From Pomphorhynchus laevis (Eukaryota > Acanthocephala > Palaeacanthocephala > Echinorhynchida > Pomphorhynchidae): DNA of 64,000 nucleotides. Each line of letters starts with the position of its first letter. Within the stretch, counting starts at the first letter, position 1. The stretch lies in the NCBI GenBank assembly GCA_012934845.2, contig WNNJ02002852.1:62001-126000 (forward strand). The letters are read 5' to 3'. Shown here piece by piece: positions 1-10,752 of the stretch. Made by a program: the position numbers and the translations under genes. Below the pieces are notes generated by a model that was not told where the DNA came from, ran no database searches, and saw only the letters and a list, made by a program, of their open reading frames with translations.

Positions 1-2850
1 TAGCAAAACCTTCACGTCATCAGAGACTCCGTTTCATATTGGTTACTCAAACGTTAGAAGTCTTCAATCTAAATTTTCTTTCTTGCTCGACCATATTGCT
101 GATTATCATTATGATATATTCTGTATTTCAAAATCTTGGTTACATAGTGGCATCTCTGATAATCTGTTTAATGTTGTAGGTTATAAGTTAATAAGAGCGA
201 ATCGCTTTCCTGGTATGCGAGGTGGAGGAGTTGTAGCATTCGTTCGACACGATCTCTCAACATCAAATATATCATATCTTTGCGATTCTGAGTGGTCATA
301 TGAGTATCTGTCTTTTACTGTTAATCATCAATTGTTGAAATTAAATGTTTGTGTTGTCTATATATCTCCATCTTTCACTTTACAGATCGGCTTAAGGATT
401 ATTTATCTAATTTTTGTTCATCCCAACGATTTGTCCTTTTAGGTGACTTCAACCTTCCGAATGTAGATTGGAATATGAATGGGTATCAACCCTGCTCAGG
501 CGTATCAAAACAATTTCGTGATTTATTTCTTGCTGACATACTTTTAGTGCAACATTGTAGAGAACCAACTCATGTCAACGGTGCTACTCTAGATCTTGTA
601 TTTACAAGATGTACTGGAGATATCGACAGTATTGCGTATTATCCTCCTCTTGGTAACAGTGATCACTGTGTTCTCTCCGTTAAATTAGTGTCCAAGATCG
701 TTTGTAGGTCAAAATTAGGTTATCCAAAACGAAATTGGACTCGGGTGGATACCCAGCATCTCTTAGCTAATTTCTATAGCATTTTTTATCGTTGTTATAG
801 GGCTACTACTGTTTCAGATCTGCTGACCATTCTTTATAACGATTTTTTAAATTTGTCAGATAAGTTCGCTCCGAAATGGAGAACTTTTATTAGGTCCACT
901 CGCCCTCAGTGGTTTGATCATGAACTTCGTGCAGTGTTGAAACTGCGCAATGCTATGTGGGCTACTACTCAAACCCATCCTGAAAACTTAGATAGGTATC
1001 GATACGTGCGCAACCTCTGTAATAGATTGAAAATACATAAGCGAATAGCATTTAAGATGGTATTGCAAATTGCATCGGGAGTCAACCAAAGCGTTTTTGG
1101 TCATATGTGAAAGGTTCAAGGCTACTTCCCTCTAATATAGCATTCATTACTTCAGGTGAATATGTTTATTCTACTGAGTCTGAAATTGCTGAATGCCTAG
1201 CGGACAGTTTCCATTCTCTATTGACTATTGTTTCGGATATTTACTCTTTAAAATGGTATCCAATTCACAATATTACTCAGAATCTCGTTAAGCCAATCAG
1301 TGCATCTGAAGTATTGCACCTAATCACTAGGCTTAACCGATTTGGCTCTCCTGGTTCATATGATATTTCACCTTACCTAATTAATGCGGTTGGACCTGTC
1401 GTAAGTAGTGTTTTAGCTCATATATTTTCATTTAGCCTGATCAATTCGTGGATTCCTGCAATATGGAAGTCTTATATTATTGTGCCAATCCCTAAAATAC
1501 AGCCAACAACTTCTTGTTTAGATTTTCGCCCTATCAGTTTGACCAGTGTTCTCTCTAAATTACTAGAACGAGTTATTGCCAAAAGGCTACTCGAGCATCT
1601 AAACTTTAACAGCATTCTTACTGATTCTCAACACGGATTCAGACAAGGCTGTTCATGTCTATCTAACTTGCTTACCGCGAGAGAGAGTTGGATGGAAATA
1701 CTAAGCTCAGGACTTTGTCTCGACGTCGTATTTCTAGATTTTTCGAAAGCCTTTCATCGTGTTCCACATAAAGGTATTGTGTCACTCTTAATTCACTACG
1801 GCGTCCCTCTTGTAATCTGCTCTTGGATTAAAAATTTTCTTTCATTGTGTACGTTTAAGGTAAGAGTTGGTGAGTCTTTATCTGCAGAAAGAAGTATGTC
1901 GACAGGTGTCCCTCATGATTCTGCACTAGGTCCTTTATTATTCATCACGTTCCTTAATGATTTACTCTTACGTATTGAGAACACTTACTTGGCATTCGCT
2001 GATGATCTTAAAATTTGGACTGCTATACGCGATATTGATGACTGCAATTCTTTACAGGCAGACTTGGATCTAGTTCATGATTGATGCCGCTCTACTGGAT
2101 TACATCTTAACGTTGATAAGTGTATACTTATGAGGATGGGTAAAAAATCCAGTAATTTTACATATCATATCGGCGATGTTCTTCTCACTGAAGTATCACA
2201 TCATAGGGATTTAGGAATTATCGTGCAGACATCATTAAAAACTAAACTTAATAGTGAAAGAGCAATAAAAAGCGCTACTCGTGCTCTATATATTGTAAAG
2301 AACTCATTCCTTAAGATTACCACGAATGTCTTTAGAAATTTGTTTAACACGTTGGTTCGTCCGCACTTAGAGTATGCAATTCAGGCTTCTTTCCCGGTCA
2401 CCAAACAAGAAAGGACAGATATTGAGTCAGTCCTAAGGCGAGGTTCTCGTTTATGTTCGAATGCGAAAGTGGATTACGCATCTCGATTGGATTTGCTAAT
2501 AATTCAACCGATGTCATCACGATTAGCTTTGCTAAGAATTTAACCGATGTCATCCCGATTTTTGTTTCTTGACTTTACAGGAATGTATGCGCTTGTACAC
2601 GGGTTTGACGGTTATCCGAGTGGTTCGATCACATTACGTTCATCGATTTTGAGAGGTCACAGCAAAACTGTCTATAAAACAAAGCATGGTAGGTATCCAA
2701 AATGCTGGAGACTGTCGCACAGGGTACTTACTATGTAGAATTCTCTGCCTGAGGAAATTGCTTCAGCCCGGAGTCTGCATTTGTTCAAAAAATTATTAAA
2801 GACATGGATCATCAAGAAGGCGAGAAACGAGTCATGGACATATTTGCAGT
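1..2850 (+). mobile_element. CR1/Jockey-like LINE, decayed, 5' end outside window
   Basis: The three forward frames together encode a non-LTR retrotransposon ORF2. First comes an apurinic-type endonuclease with SWLHSG near 130, RGGGVVAF near 220, GDFNLPNVDW near 440 and SDHC near 660. A reverse transcriptase follows with FRPISL near 1530, HGFRQGCSCLSNLL near 1630, FLDFSKAF near 1735, a GVP..S.LGPLLF block near 1905 and FADDLKIW near 2000. The C-terminal tail runs to about 2850. Reading frame changes near 350-440 and 1107, a stop near 2084 and further breaks after 2543 make it inactive. The RT type fits the CR1/Jockey group; the exact clade is uncertain. Confidence 0.85.
1107..2084 (+). pseudogene. 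LINE reverse transcriptase segment
   Basis: This 325-codon open stretch is the core RT of the LINE that starts at the window edge. It holds the fingers/palm motifs in order (FRPISL, HGFRQG, LDFSKAFHRVPH, GVPHDSALGPLLF, FADD). The catalytic box reads FADD rather than the usual YADD. The usual GVPQGS motif reads GVPHDS. The RT is truncated at its thumb by a stop; matching sequence continues at 2130-2543. It has no host function that I can see. Confidence 0.8.
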
Positions 2851-2968
2851 GATTTGTTTTTTTTTCTTGTTGACTTATTTTTCTTCGTTTCTTATTTTTT
2901 TAACTGTGATCAGGCAAAATAGCCTTATGGCTAAGCCTTGTAAGAATAATAATATTATAAATGTATTG

Positions 2969-3258
2969 ATAATATATTGAGTCGCAGAGGTCACTCTCGC
3001 GTGAGAGAACCGAAGGTTTTGTTATCAGCTTGTATACAATTACGCAATTCGAGTCGAAGAGGTCACTTTCTCGCGCTGTTTAAATTCGCCCACGGGAAAG
3101 TCAGGAGTGTGAGTAGGCTTTCCCACCGCTCATTGAATATTTGGAATTTGTTACCTGAGGATCTTGCCAGTGCTGCTAGCCATCGCCAGTTTAAAAAGCT
3201 GACGTTGAAGTGGATTGTCAATTCCGGTTTGGATGCGTGGATCTATTTTGATATTTAA
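2969..3258 (+). pseudogene. LINE ORF2 C-terminal fragment
   Basis: The frame encodes the C-terminal tail typical of CR1/Jockey ORF2 (LSHRSLNIWNLLPEDLASAA then FKK). It resembles the tail of the LINE just upstream (NSLPEEIASA, FKKLLK) but is a separate, diverged piece. It is a partial copy lying directly behind the first, separated by about 100 bp of AT-rich sequence. Confidence 0.6.
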
Positions 3259-3259
3259 T

Positions 3260-3652
3260 ATTTTGAAAACAAAATTTGTAAACAGTTGAAACAGCCATTT
3301 GCGTCTAATAACTTGTAACCTATAAGAATATGATATCTCCTAAATCGTGTTCTTTTAATTTTATATTATAATCTTGTTTTTTATATCTAAGACAATTTTT
3401 TAACCAATGTATAATTGTTATATAATTAATAAATACTAAATCCACAATCTTCTTCCATTTCAAATATATATTATAGGAACGAAGAAGAAAATATTCTTTA
3501 TTTGATTAAAATTCTATATTTCGATAGCTCCTGATATCATCATCAGGATTACAAAAAAAATGTTTCACAATAATGGATCTCGTCCTCCGGGTGGCGTATG
3601 AAGGAGCGGCCCATATATATGTTGATTAGCTTCGACAGAAACCATCACTTGT
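3260..3652. other. Intergenic, AT-rich, PLE footprint only
   Basis: No gene is seen. Apart from the hammerhead-like core near 3519-3549, the stretch is AT-rich with no recognised coding or repeat structure. Confidence 0.6.
3519..3549 (-). ncRNA. Hammerhead-like core, PLE footprint
   Basis: On the minus strand the order is CTGATGA, a short arm GATA, an 8-nt loop, the complementary arm TATC, then GAAA. This is the order of a hammerhead ribozyme core (CUGANGA, helix II, GAAA) with one extra base before helix II. Such cores are known from Penelope-like element ends. No PLE coding sequence adjoins it, and helices I and III were not established, so activity is doubtful. Confidence 0.4.
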
Positions 3653-3815
3653 CCAATAAAAAACGATTTATTTTAACGTGGCAAATGCGTGCCAGCGCGC
3701 GCTTACATGACCTTAACAGCAAAAGAATCTAAAAAATCTAAAAGGAGGTGGTACGGAAGCGGCATTTGAATGCAATAAAGGAGAGAGTGCGGATGATGTC
3801 GACTGGGAGCTTATT

Positions 3816-4892
3816 CTAGACAAGTGCGGCGACGAGGAAGGATCGGATACCGTATTTGTGAGAGTAATTGGGAAGGTAGAGTAAGATGGAATTACGGGAA
3901 CGCAGTGATATAGACGTGGGGCGAGTATTGTGTAAGAAATGGAGGTGGATGAACGATGGGGAGCCGACAGTGATGAGACGAAAAATTACGAGAAGAAGGC
4001 GGAGTTTGATGCGGATGTGGATGGTGGGCCAGGAGAGTTGGGCAAAATATGTGGATGAGTGGTCGAAGCGACGGAGACGAAAGAGCACTCGAACGCCGGA
4101 GTTAATTATTCGGTGTAGAGGTAGGATGATAGATTTTGGAGAATTGGCGAAAAGGCTAAGGCAGTAATCGATTTTAGGAAAAAGAAGCGATGAAAGAAGA
4201 GACATACAAGAACGGAAGTCGATAAGGGGGCGGATACGGCGGATGTCACGGAGAATTAAGTTAGATGAGCGGACCTTGTCACGGACGAAGGGTTTAAGGG
4301 AAAGGTGATCATCGAAATGGAAGCCTAAGAAAGTGAGATTGTGGACTATGGGGATGATCGATGAGGCAAAATATACAGTGGGAGGAGATATGTTTGGTTT
4401 ACGGGGGAGGATCCACATTATTTTGGACTTTTCGGCGTTTAGAACGAGATGGAGATTGGAGAGACGTTTGTAGATAGAAGAAAGACAGTTGGAGGCAGAA
4501 ATGCCGATATCGTGTATGCGATGTGTGGGTGCATGAGCATAGATGAGGATGTCATCGGCGTATTGCATGACGTTAAAGGAGTAAGGTTTGATAAACGGAG
4601 AGAGATCGCCAAGCAGAAGAGAGAAAAGCAGGGGACCTAGGACTGAACCTTGTGGGACCCCGCAAAAAATAGGGATGGGAGGGGAGGATGATGAATTAGA
4701 ACAGACGCGAAAGGAACGGTCGGATAGATATGAGGCAAACCATGCTACGGAGGAGGAAGAAAAGCCGTAATCATAACGAAGGCGAGAAAGGAGGACGGAG
4801 TGGTCGACAATGTCGAATGCGGAGGAGAGGTCGAGGGAGATGAGAACACTATATAGAGCCTTGTCTCGAGAAATGAGTAAGTCGTTGTACAC
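3816..4892 (-). pseudogene. L2-like LINE ORF2 reverse transcriptase half
   Basis: A continuous 358-codon stretch encodes the palm and thumb of the LINE RT. LDLSSAFDIVDH lies at about residues 22-33, GVPQGSVLGPLLFSLLLGDL near 80 and MQYADDILIYA near 110, followed by the connection and C-terminal region (NAEKSKIMW, LGFHFDDHLS). The catalytic aspartates of YADD are present. The upstream fingers (SSYRPI, 5031-5246) lie in another frame. The final residues fall just short of the C-terminus of the plus-strand copy at 25305-28247. Confidence 0.8.
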
Positions 4893-5822
4893 TTTTATGC
4901 ATGCGATTTCTGTGGAGTGATTAGAGCGGAAAGCGGATTGGAAAGGAGGGTACAGATTGGATGAGGAGAGATAAGCGTTGATCTGTATTAAGATGAGGCG
5001 TTCTAAGAGCTTAGAAAGAGTAGGGAGTAGTCAAATAGGGCGATAGCTGGAAGGAAGGGAGGGGTCGAGCGATTGTTTCTTAAGGAGGGGACGAACGATT
5101 GCGGATTTCCAGTGTGAAGGGAAGATACGACTGCGGATGGACGAGTTAAACAAGGTTGTGAGAAATGGGGATATCGATGAGAATATAGATTTTAATATGC
5201 GAGTAGGCAGGGGATCAGCAGGTGAGGTTTTGTTGGGCAAGGACATGAGGACAGATGATACTTCTGTAGGTGAGACAGGGAGAAGATGAAAGAGTTCCGG
5301 AAGGATGAGAGTAGACTGGGCAGAGTGGGATAGGATGGAGACCGGGGTTTGAGAGAGCAGCGTAGATACTTTAGTCTGGTGAAATGACGAATAATCATTA
5401 GCATTGATGTTGCACGGCGAAGAGGAGCGAGCAAGGATTGAGTTAAAAGTATGCCAGAGAGTCTTAAAGTTGAATGAAGTGATGATTTTATGCTGCCAGA
5501 AGGAGTTGCATTTGGTACGTAGTAGGTGGAGATTTGACCGGCGAAGAGCAAGATAGGAATCACGGAAAGACGGAGTGATCGAGCGGAAATCACGTCTGAA
5601 AGAGCGGTCATAGACTCGAAAAGCATGGCGGAGTCAACACTTTGAGAGTAGTCATTGGATGTCAAACAATGGGTCACGATGCAAGCGACGGTGTGGGTGA
5701 GGCTTGAATGGTAAGAGAAGATCGAGAGTGAATGTGAGTTCAGGGAGATGAATATGTTATTGTGGGTAATGATAGAGACGATTTGAGCAAAGCAGAGCGG
5801 AGAAGGGAATGTCAAAATTTCT

Positions 5823-6598
5823 CTAAAAGAGGCGTAGGATTTTAGGTGTGTGAGGAGGGGTGTGGTTATGAGTGAGATCAAGGGTGACCAGAAAGTAATC
5901 GGATAGACCCGGATCGGAGATGAACAGTGAGGTGTAGGCAGCAAAATGATCGGGGACATCGATGATGTCGAGTTCCCCATCAAGTATATGTGTGGGGGCG
6001 GTGGAGATTAGTTTGTAATTGTAGTTGAATAGAATGTTGATGAACCGGATGGAATCCGTGGAAGAGGGGCGGTCTAGGCGGATATTGAAGTCGCCTAGAA
6101 CGAGTGAAGGGATTGAGGACAAAGAACAATGAGAAAGGAGGTCAGCGAGTTCGGTAAAAATAAGGCTGTAGGAGCTGATGAACCAGGACGGTATACAATG
6201 GCGAGATCTAGAGTGATCGGGTTAGAATAATGACAAGTGAGCAATTCAAAAGAGCAAGGACTGAAAGGGGGATTGATTTTGCGAAGAGACGCGGGGTGAC
6301 GCGCGAATGCGACAATGCCGCCATGATTAGAGAATTTAGAAGGGCATGAGCTGAGAGGGCGGGCGGATTCGACTAGGGAGCAACCGGTCGAGAGCATACG
6401 GCGAATGGAAAGGTCGTCGGAATCTGAGTGCCAGGATTCGGTGAGGCAGAAGAGATCGATGGATTGCTTGGTGAATAGGTTGAGGATAAGATCGGATTTA
6501 TTGAGAATAGTTCTAGTGTTAAGGAGACCGAGGCGGAAACCGTGTGTTGTGGTGAAAGAGTCTAATAAAGAAGACACATAGAAGAGATGGAGCGTCAT
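5823..6598 (-). pseudogene. L2-like LINE ORF2 endonuclease
   Basis: Two overlapping frames encode the N-terminal endonuclease of ORF2. FRLGLLNTRTILNKSD and LFCLTESW mark the start, HGGIVAFARHPAS and IVYRPGSSA the middle, and VLGDFNIRLDRP plus LSDYFLVTLDL the end. GDFN and the SD(H/Y) box are catalytic motifs of the apurinic-type endonuclease family; here the usual H of SDH reads Y. A frame change falls between 6095 and 6122. Confidence 0.75.
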
Positions 6599-6638
6599 CG
6601 AATTTTTGGACGGGTGTGGACAACTTGAAAATTTCCGT

Positions 6639-7545
6639 CTATGTTTCGGATTGAGAGTGAGGTTTTGCCGTTTTCCTCGCGACGGCGTTTTTCGATGCGG
6701 GCTGAAGAGATTTGAGCGATTTCAGAAGGGGCGCGATCGGGAAAATTCGAGTGGTTGAAGATGACATGAGTTTGAATCGTTGAGAGAGGACAGAAGACGC
6801 GTGAGAGCGATGCTTGAAAGCAATTTTTAGGAGAGGGGGCTGGGAAGGATTAGTTTGAGAAGATTTGTTTAGACGGATAAATGCGACAGGAGAAATGTCC
6901 TTGAAAAAAAGTTTTATCCGCAGGGACAATAGACGAGAGGATGAATCTGAAGGCGGAAACATCGTAGTCTAGACGTGCTTGTTGAGATAAGGAGTTAGAA
7001 GGCGTGATATTAGTGACAATGACGCAACGATCGCGAGAAGCAAAGCGCTTCCGTAAAGGAGGACGACTGACGTGAGTAGGTGAGATCACGATAGAAGAGC
7101 TGGCAGTTGATGATTTCGAGGGATTTGGTTTGACGACGGGAGACATAGAGGATAATGATAATAAAGAGGGTGGCAAGCGATGTGAAGAAAGGTTATGAGT
7201 GGAAGGATAGTGGAGGTTGGTGGAGGTGATTTTGATTGATGGATGCAAGGTATTGAGAGACGAGACGGGAAGGACGGGACGTGGGGTGTCGGGGAGTGAA
7301 TATACATTAGTTGTAACAATTTGCGGCTCCGTCACTGTCTCGGTAGATTTATCATAAACTTGACAAAATCCATCTTGCTGCGATACAATTCGCGGCTCCT
7401 TCACTATCTCAGTAGATTTGTCAGAAATTTGAGAAATTCGATCATGCTGCGATGCCATTTCCAATTGCTCTAATCGTTTTATTAACAAGTTGATTTGTTT
7501 CGCCGCACAGAATCCGCAGTAGAACGGTGGCCCGCCGCAAGTTTC
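6639..7545 (-). pseudogene. L2-like LINE ORF1
   Basis: The minus strand encodes a serine/proline-rich protein in two frames. It opens with a zinc-knuckle-like CGFC motif (about 7515), followed by a short predicted helix (INLLIKRLEQLE). A basic block (PPLRKRFASRDRCVIVTNI) leads into a region that resembles the RNA-binding part of CR1/L2 ORF1 proteins. The same protein is encoded by the copies at 15070 and 24290, where the N-terminal cysteines are clearer. The start codon is not defined because the reading frame closes just above the CGFC motif. Confidence 0.6.
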
Positions 7546-7732
7546 CTGGGGACGGAAATTGATGGTATTTCACTGCTTCAGAAGCTAAGAGAGCTTCGCC
7601 TATTAACACTTCACCTTATCTTAGCCTGTTGCTTAGGAATAGGTTAAACGGATGCGTGGAACATCATGATTTACGATTTTATAATTTGACGACAGAGAAA
7701 ATTATAACAGCAGAAAACGAATTTATATATAT
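7546..7732. other. Short intergenic stretch
   Basis: This lies between the 5' end of L2-like copy A and the PLE-type direct repeat. It may hold the remaining 5' untranslated sequence of that LINE; nothing further is recognised. Confidence 0.4.
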
Positions 7733-7898
7733 ATAAATCATTATGTTTTCCTCACGAGGAGGTATAAACACCAGGCAGCATCCTATATATCCTCATCAGA
7801 CCAAAAAATAGAACCGAATTATTCCCGCGATATTCAAAGTCGCTACGTACGCCCAGTCATCCTATGTGTGACGACAAACTTCTACAACTGTATACGTG

Positions 7899-7922
7899 TT
7901 TCGCTCTAACGGAGATCATCAG
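7899..7922 (-). ncRNA. Hammerhead-like core, repeat copy 1
   Basis: On the minus strand CTGATGA is followed by a CTC/GAG helix II with loop CGTTA and then GAAA. The closing pair next to CTGATGA is mismatched, unlike copy 2 at 8364-8387. Confidence 0.45.
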
Positions 7923-8363
7923 TACCGTGTCTTCAATAGTCATCCATAAACACCTTAACACACGCTTAAACAATGTTAAAAATCTCGAAAACTCGAACTA
8001 CCCTTAATCTGAATCATCGGAGGGAATTTAGCATAAGGGCTGTGCATGGCAGTGACTATTACAGTTTAACCATGCATCAGGCACTAAATTCCTTTTAATA
8101 GAAATGCTGTTTTACAGGGACACTTTAAAGTGTACAAATATATAAAATATAATTTGTTGTTACACCTGCCCTGGGACACACAATGGTGTACTCGTAAATA
8201 AATCATTATGTTTTCCTCACGAGGAGGTATAAACACCAGGCAGCATCCTATATATCCTCATCAGACCAAGAAATAGAACCAACTTATTCCCGCGATATTC
8301 AAAGTCGCTACGTACGCCCAGTCATCCTATGTGTGACGACAAACTTCCACAACGGTATACGCG

Positions 8364-8387
8364 TTTCGCTCTAACGGAGCTCATCAG
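8364..8387 (-). ncRNA. Hammerhead ribozyme core, repeat copy 2
   Basis: The minus strand reads CTGATGA, GCTC, loop CGTTA, GAGC, GAAA. This is a perfect conserved core with a four-pair helix II closed by the expected G-C pair. A short helix III (ACG with CGU around a 7-nt loop) can be drawn just after it. Helix I could not be drawn convincingly, as in minimal PLE hammerheads that work as dimers. Cleavage activity is inferred, not shown. Confidence 0.55.
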
Positions 8388-8499
8388 TACCATGACTTCA
8401 ATAATCATCCATAAACACCTTAACACACGCTTAAACAATGTTAAAAGCTCGAAAACCCGAACTACCCTTAATCTGAATCATCAGAGTAAATTTAGCTTT

Positions 8500-9480
8500 A
8501 GCTCTGTGCATGAGCCCTACTTCTGGCCCTACTTACAACTCCGGTCGAAATGGTGTTCAATCATCATTCGTACTCATTTAGCTTACCATCTAAGTGTTTG
8601 GCAGCCAATATATGACAAACTGACCTTAATTCGTTTAAAGGGAAAGAATGCGAACTGGACCATATTAAGTGTGTATGGTCCCACGATCTCTACCTGCCAA
8701 TTGCTAGTGGATACTTTCTACAAAGATCTTGACTTTGCTTTAGGCCACGTGGCTTCCCGAGATTCCCTTGTAGTTGCAGATACTTTAATGCGCAACTCCA
8801 GTACTCATACTTGACAGTCCCCTTTGTGGGTAGGCAAGAAATTGGAAGACATATATGCCCGAATGGCTAAAAATTAATGAACACACTTCTTACCCATGAT
8901 ATCATTGCAGCAAATACATGTTTTCAACATAAAAGACGTCATCTTGAAACATGGAAGTTTCCAAATGAACAGGGGCGTAATCAAATCGATTACATTCTGG
9001 TTCGAAGATAGTCTGATAGCTGATTGTAGATCATATTGGAGAACAGATGTAATAACTGACCATGCTCTTTTATTAATGAAATTCCAACGATTATCGTTTC
9101 ACTTAAGCAAACGGCATAGAGCTGACCTTTTAGACACTCGCCTAATAAATGACAAAAATAGCAGAGTTAACTTTGAGAACAAGCTAAGTCAAATACTTGA
9201 CAAACCGCACAAACGTTTGAGCGTCAATGATCGATGGACACAACAGCGAGAGGCAATACGCTCTACCGCCTCTCAACTTCCTCGAAAGCAAAATACCAGC
9301 AAGCCATGGATTAGTAAAACAACTCTGGATATATTAGGCAGAAGGAAAGCTTCAATAAGGTCTTTATCGAAAGAAAAGGAAAGTTTCTGGAAAAATCTCG
9401 CGACATAATTAGAAAATGCTACTCTTAATGGCAACTCCCGAAAATTCTTCCAGTTAATAAAACAGTATTCAAACGACAAA
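8500..9480 (+). mobile_element. RTE-like LINE endonuclease fragment, decayed
   Basis: Two forward open stretches (to 8814, and 8896-9408) look like an RTE-type endonuclease and linker. Supporting segments are HLSVWQPIYDKLTLIRLKGK, NWTILSVYGPT, a TFWFEDSLIADCRSYWRTDV segment and TDHALLLMKF in the place of the SDH box, followed by the RT-linker-like PWISKTTLDIL. The catalytic GDFN motif is not intact (VVADTLMRN stands in its place) and no RT core follows. Clade assignment is tentative. Confidence 0.5.
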
Positions 9481-10394
9481 CCTGATATGTAATAAAACTC
9501 TATATACTAAATAAAGATAAGTCGGTTTATCTCTTAGATGGTAAAAGCCGAATTAATCGATGGATAGAGTATTTCAAAGGGCTCCATAATTTAGTCAAAA
9601 ATACTGGTAATGCAGTACTCTGAATATTCAACCGTTTATCAAACTGTCGATACAATCAATTGTGAAAGTGTCCCACCATCAATGGCAGATATCACAATTC
9701 TATTTTGTCAGCCTTCAGAAAATTATCACAATTCGAGTTGCCATGAGTCATTAGCTCTCCAACAATGGCAGTATAAGAGAAGCCGCTTGGGAAACTCTGT
9801 TTAAAGACATTGTCTTCGTATGTGAACGAAATAGTAGCGTGAGTTCAAACATCGCATTCCTTGTTGTGGCATCCAATTTGTTTTTCGTTATTATTGGACT
9901 TGAGCTGCGGTCAACTTTCTTATTAGTTTTCTTTCTCTTTGTCATTTCGTTCAATTTGTAGAACTGTAATCAGTTATATTTTATTTTTAAGTATAATCAG
10001 TTAATTATATTCATAAATTTCACTCAATACACTGAAACTTTTTTAAAGGCAGTTTGAAACCTTAATTTTCTAACCATTTATAAACTATCGGTATGACAAT
10101 TTCAAGAAATTGTTCTATTACAATCTCCACCTGATATTTCGTAGTCACTACTAACATTGTAAGTCGATGATTTCTGTTTGAATATATTATCCAACGTAGA
10201 AGAATTTTGGTTAAAGCACGATTTTATTTCGCATTATTTTTAATTCACAAATATAATATAAAATACGTAAACTCCGTTAGATGATCTGATTGTCAATTGG
10301 TAATTTCAAGAAATTTTCATGGTACGGATGCTGTGTAAATTGGTAATTCGAAATTAAGAATATGGATTAAGCAATTAATAAAACATCAATCCTA
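9481..10394. other. Intergenic, no gene recognised
   Basis: AT-rich sequence with only short open stretches that resemble no protein family. The first 300 bases may be more of the decayed RTE-like element. Confidence 0.6.
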
Positions 10395-10752
10395 AGTAAA
10401 AAAGGATTTATTTAACGTGGCAAATGCGTGCCAGCGCACGCTTACATGACCACAACAAGAACAAAAATGTAAATCATGTGTCGAGAAGGTGTGAACGGAG
10501 GAGGTGTTTGAATGTGATAAAGGAGGGAGCGCGGCGGACGACGAGAGGGAGTTGATTCCAGGCGAGTGGGGTGGCGACGAGGAAGGATCGGAGATCGTAG
10601 TTGTTGGAGTAATTGGGAACGTGGAGTAAGAGGGTATGACTGGAACGCAGCGATAGCGAGGTGGGGCGAGTGTCGTCTAAGAAAGGAAGGTTGATGAACG
10701 ATGGGGAGCCGACAGCGATGAGACGAAAAGTTACGAGAAGAAGGCGGAGTTA
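10395..10752 (-). mobile_element. L2-like LINE 3' end fragment
   Basis: This matches the last about 360 bp of the L2-like family on the minus strand: the C-terminal coding tail, the GCGTGC/GCACGC hairpin at 10426-10441 and the AT-rich terminus with a T-run. The piece is heavily 5' truncated, as is usual for LINE insertions. Confidence 0.8.

Larger units (their letters stand above)
3653..7545 (-). mobile_element. L2-like LINE copy A, near full length
   Basis: Read on the minus strand this copy has ORF1 (about 7545-6640), ORF2 endonuclease (about 6598-5850), ORF2 RT (about 5250-3816) and a 3' end at about 3653-3720. The 3' end carries the family hairpin (3687-3702) and an AT-rich terminus. The RT has YRPISLL, HST.IA, LDLSSAFDIVDH, GVPQGSVLGPLLFSLLLGDL and QYADDILIYA, which fit the L2/Rex/Crack side of the CR1 group. 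Several frameshifts and stops interrupt ORF2. Other copies in this window lie at 10395, 15070, 24290, 29161 and 29580. Confidence 0.85.
7733..8495 (-). repeat. Direct repeat with hammerhead cores (PLE pLTR-like)
   Basis: Two copies of a roughly 260-300 bp sequence are spaced 465 bp apart, starting at 7733 and 8198. Both contain ATTATGTTTTCCTCACGAGG, CAGGCAGCATCC and CCCAGTCATCC in the same order. Each ends in a hammerhead-like core on the minus strand. PLEs are known to generate tandem terminal repeats (pLTRs) that carry hammerhead motifs, so this is read as the remains of a PLE terminus. No PLE coding sequence is attached. Confidence 0.6.

Noticed and set aside
3886-4770. Plus-strand Arg/Glu-rich open frames opposite L2-like copy A
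   Set aside because: They are antisense to a clear RT on the minus strand and have only low-complexity composition.
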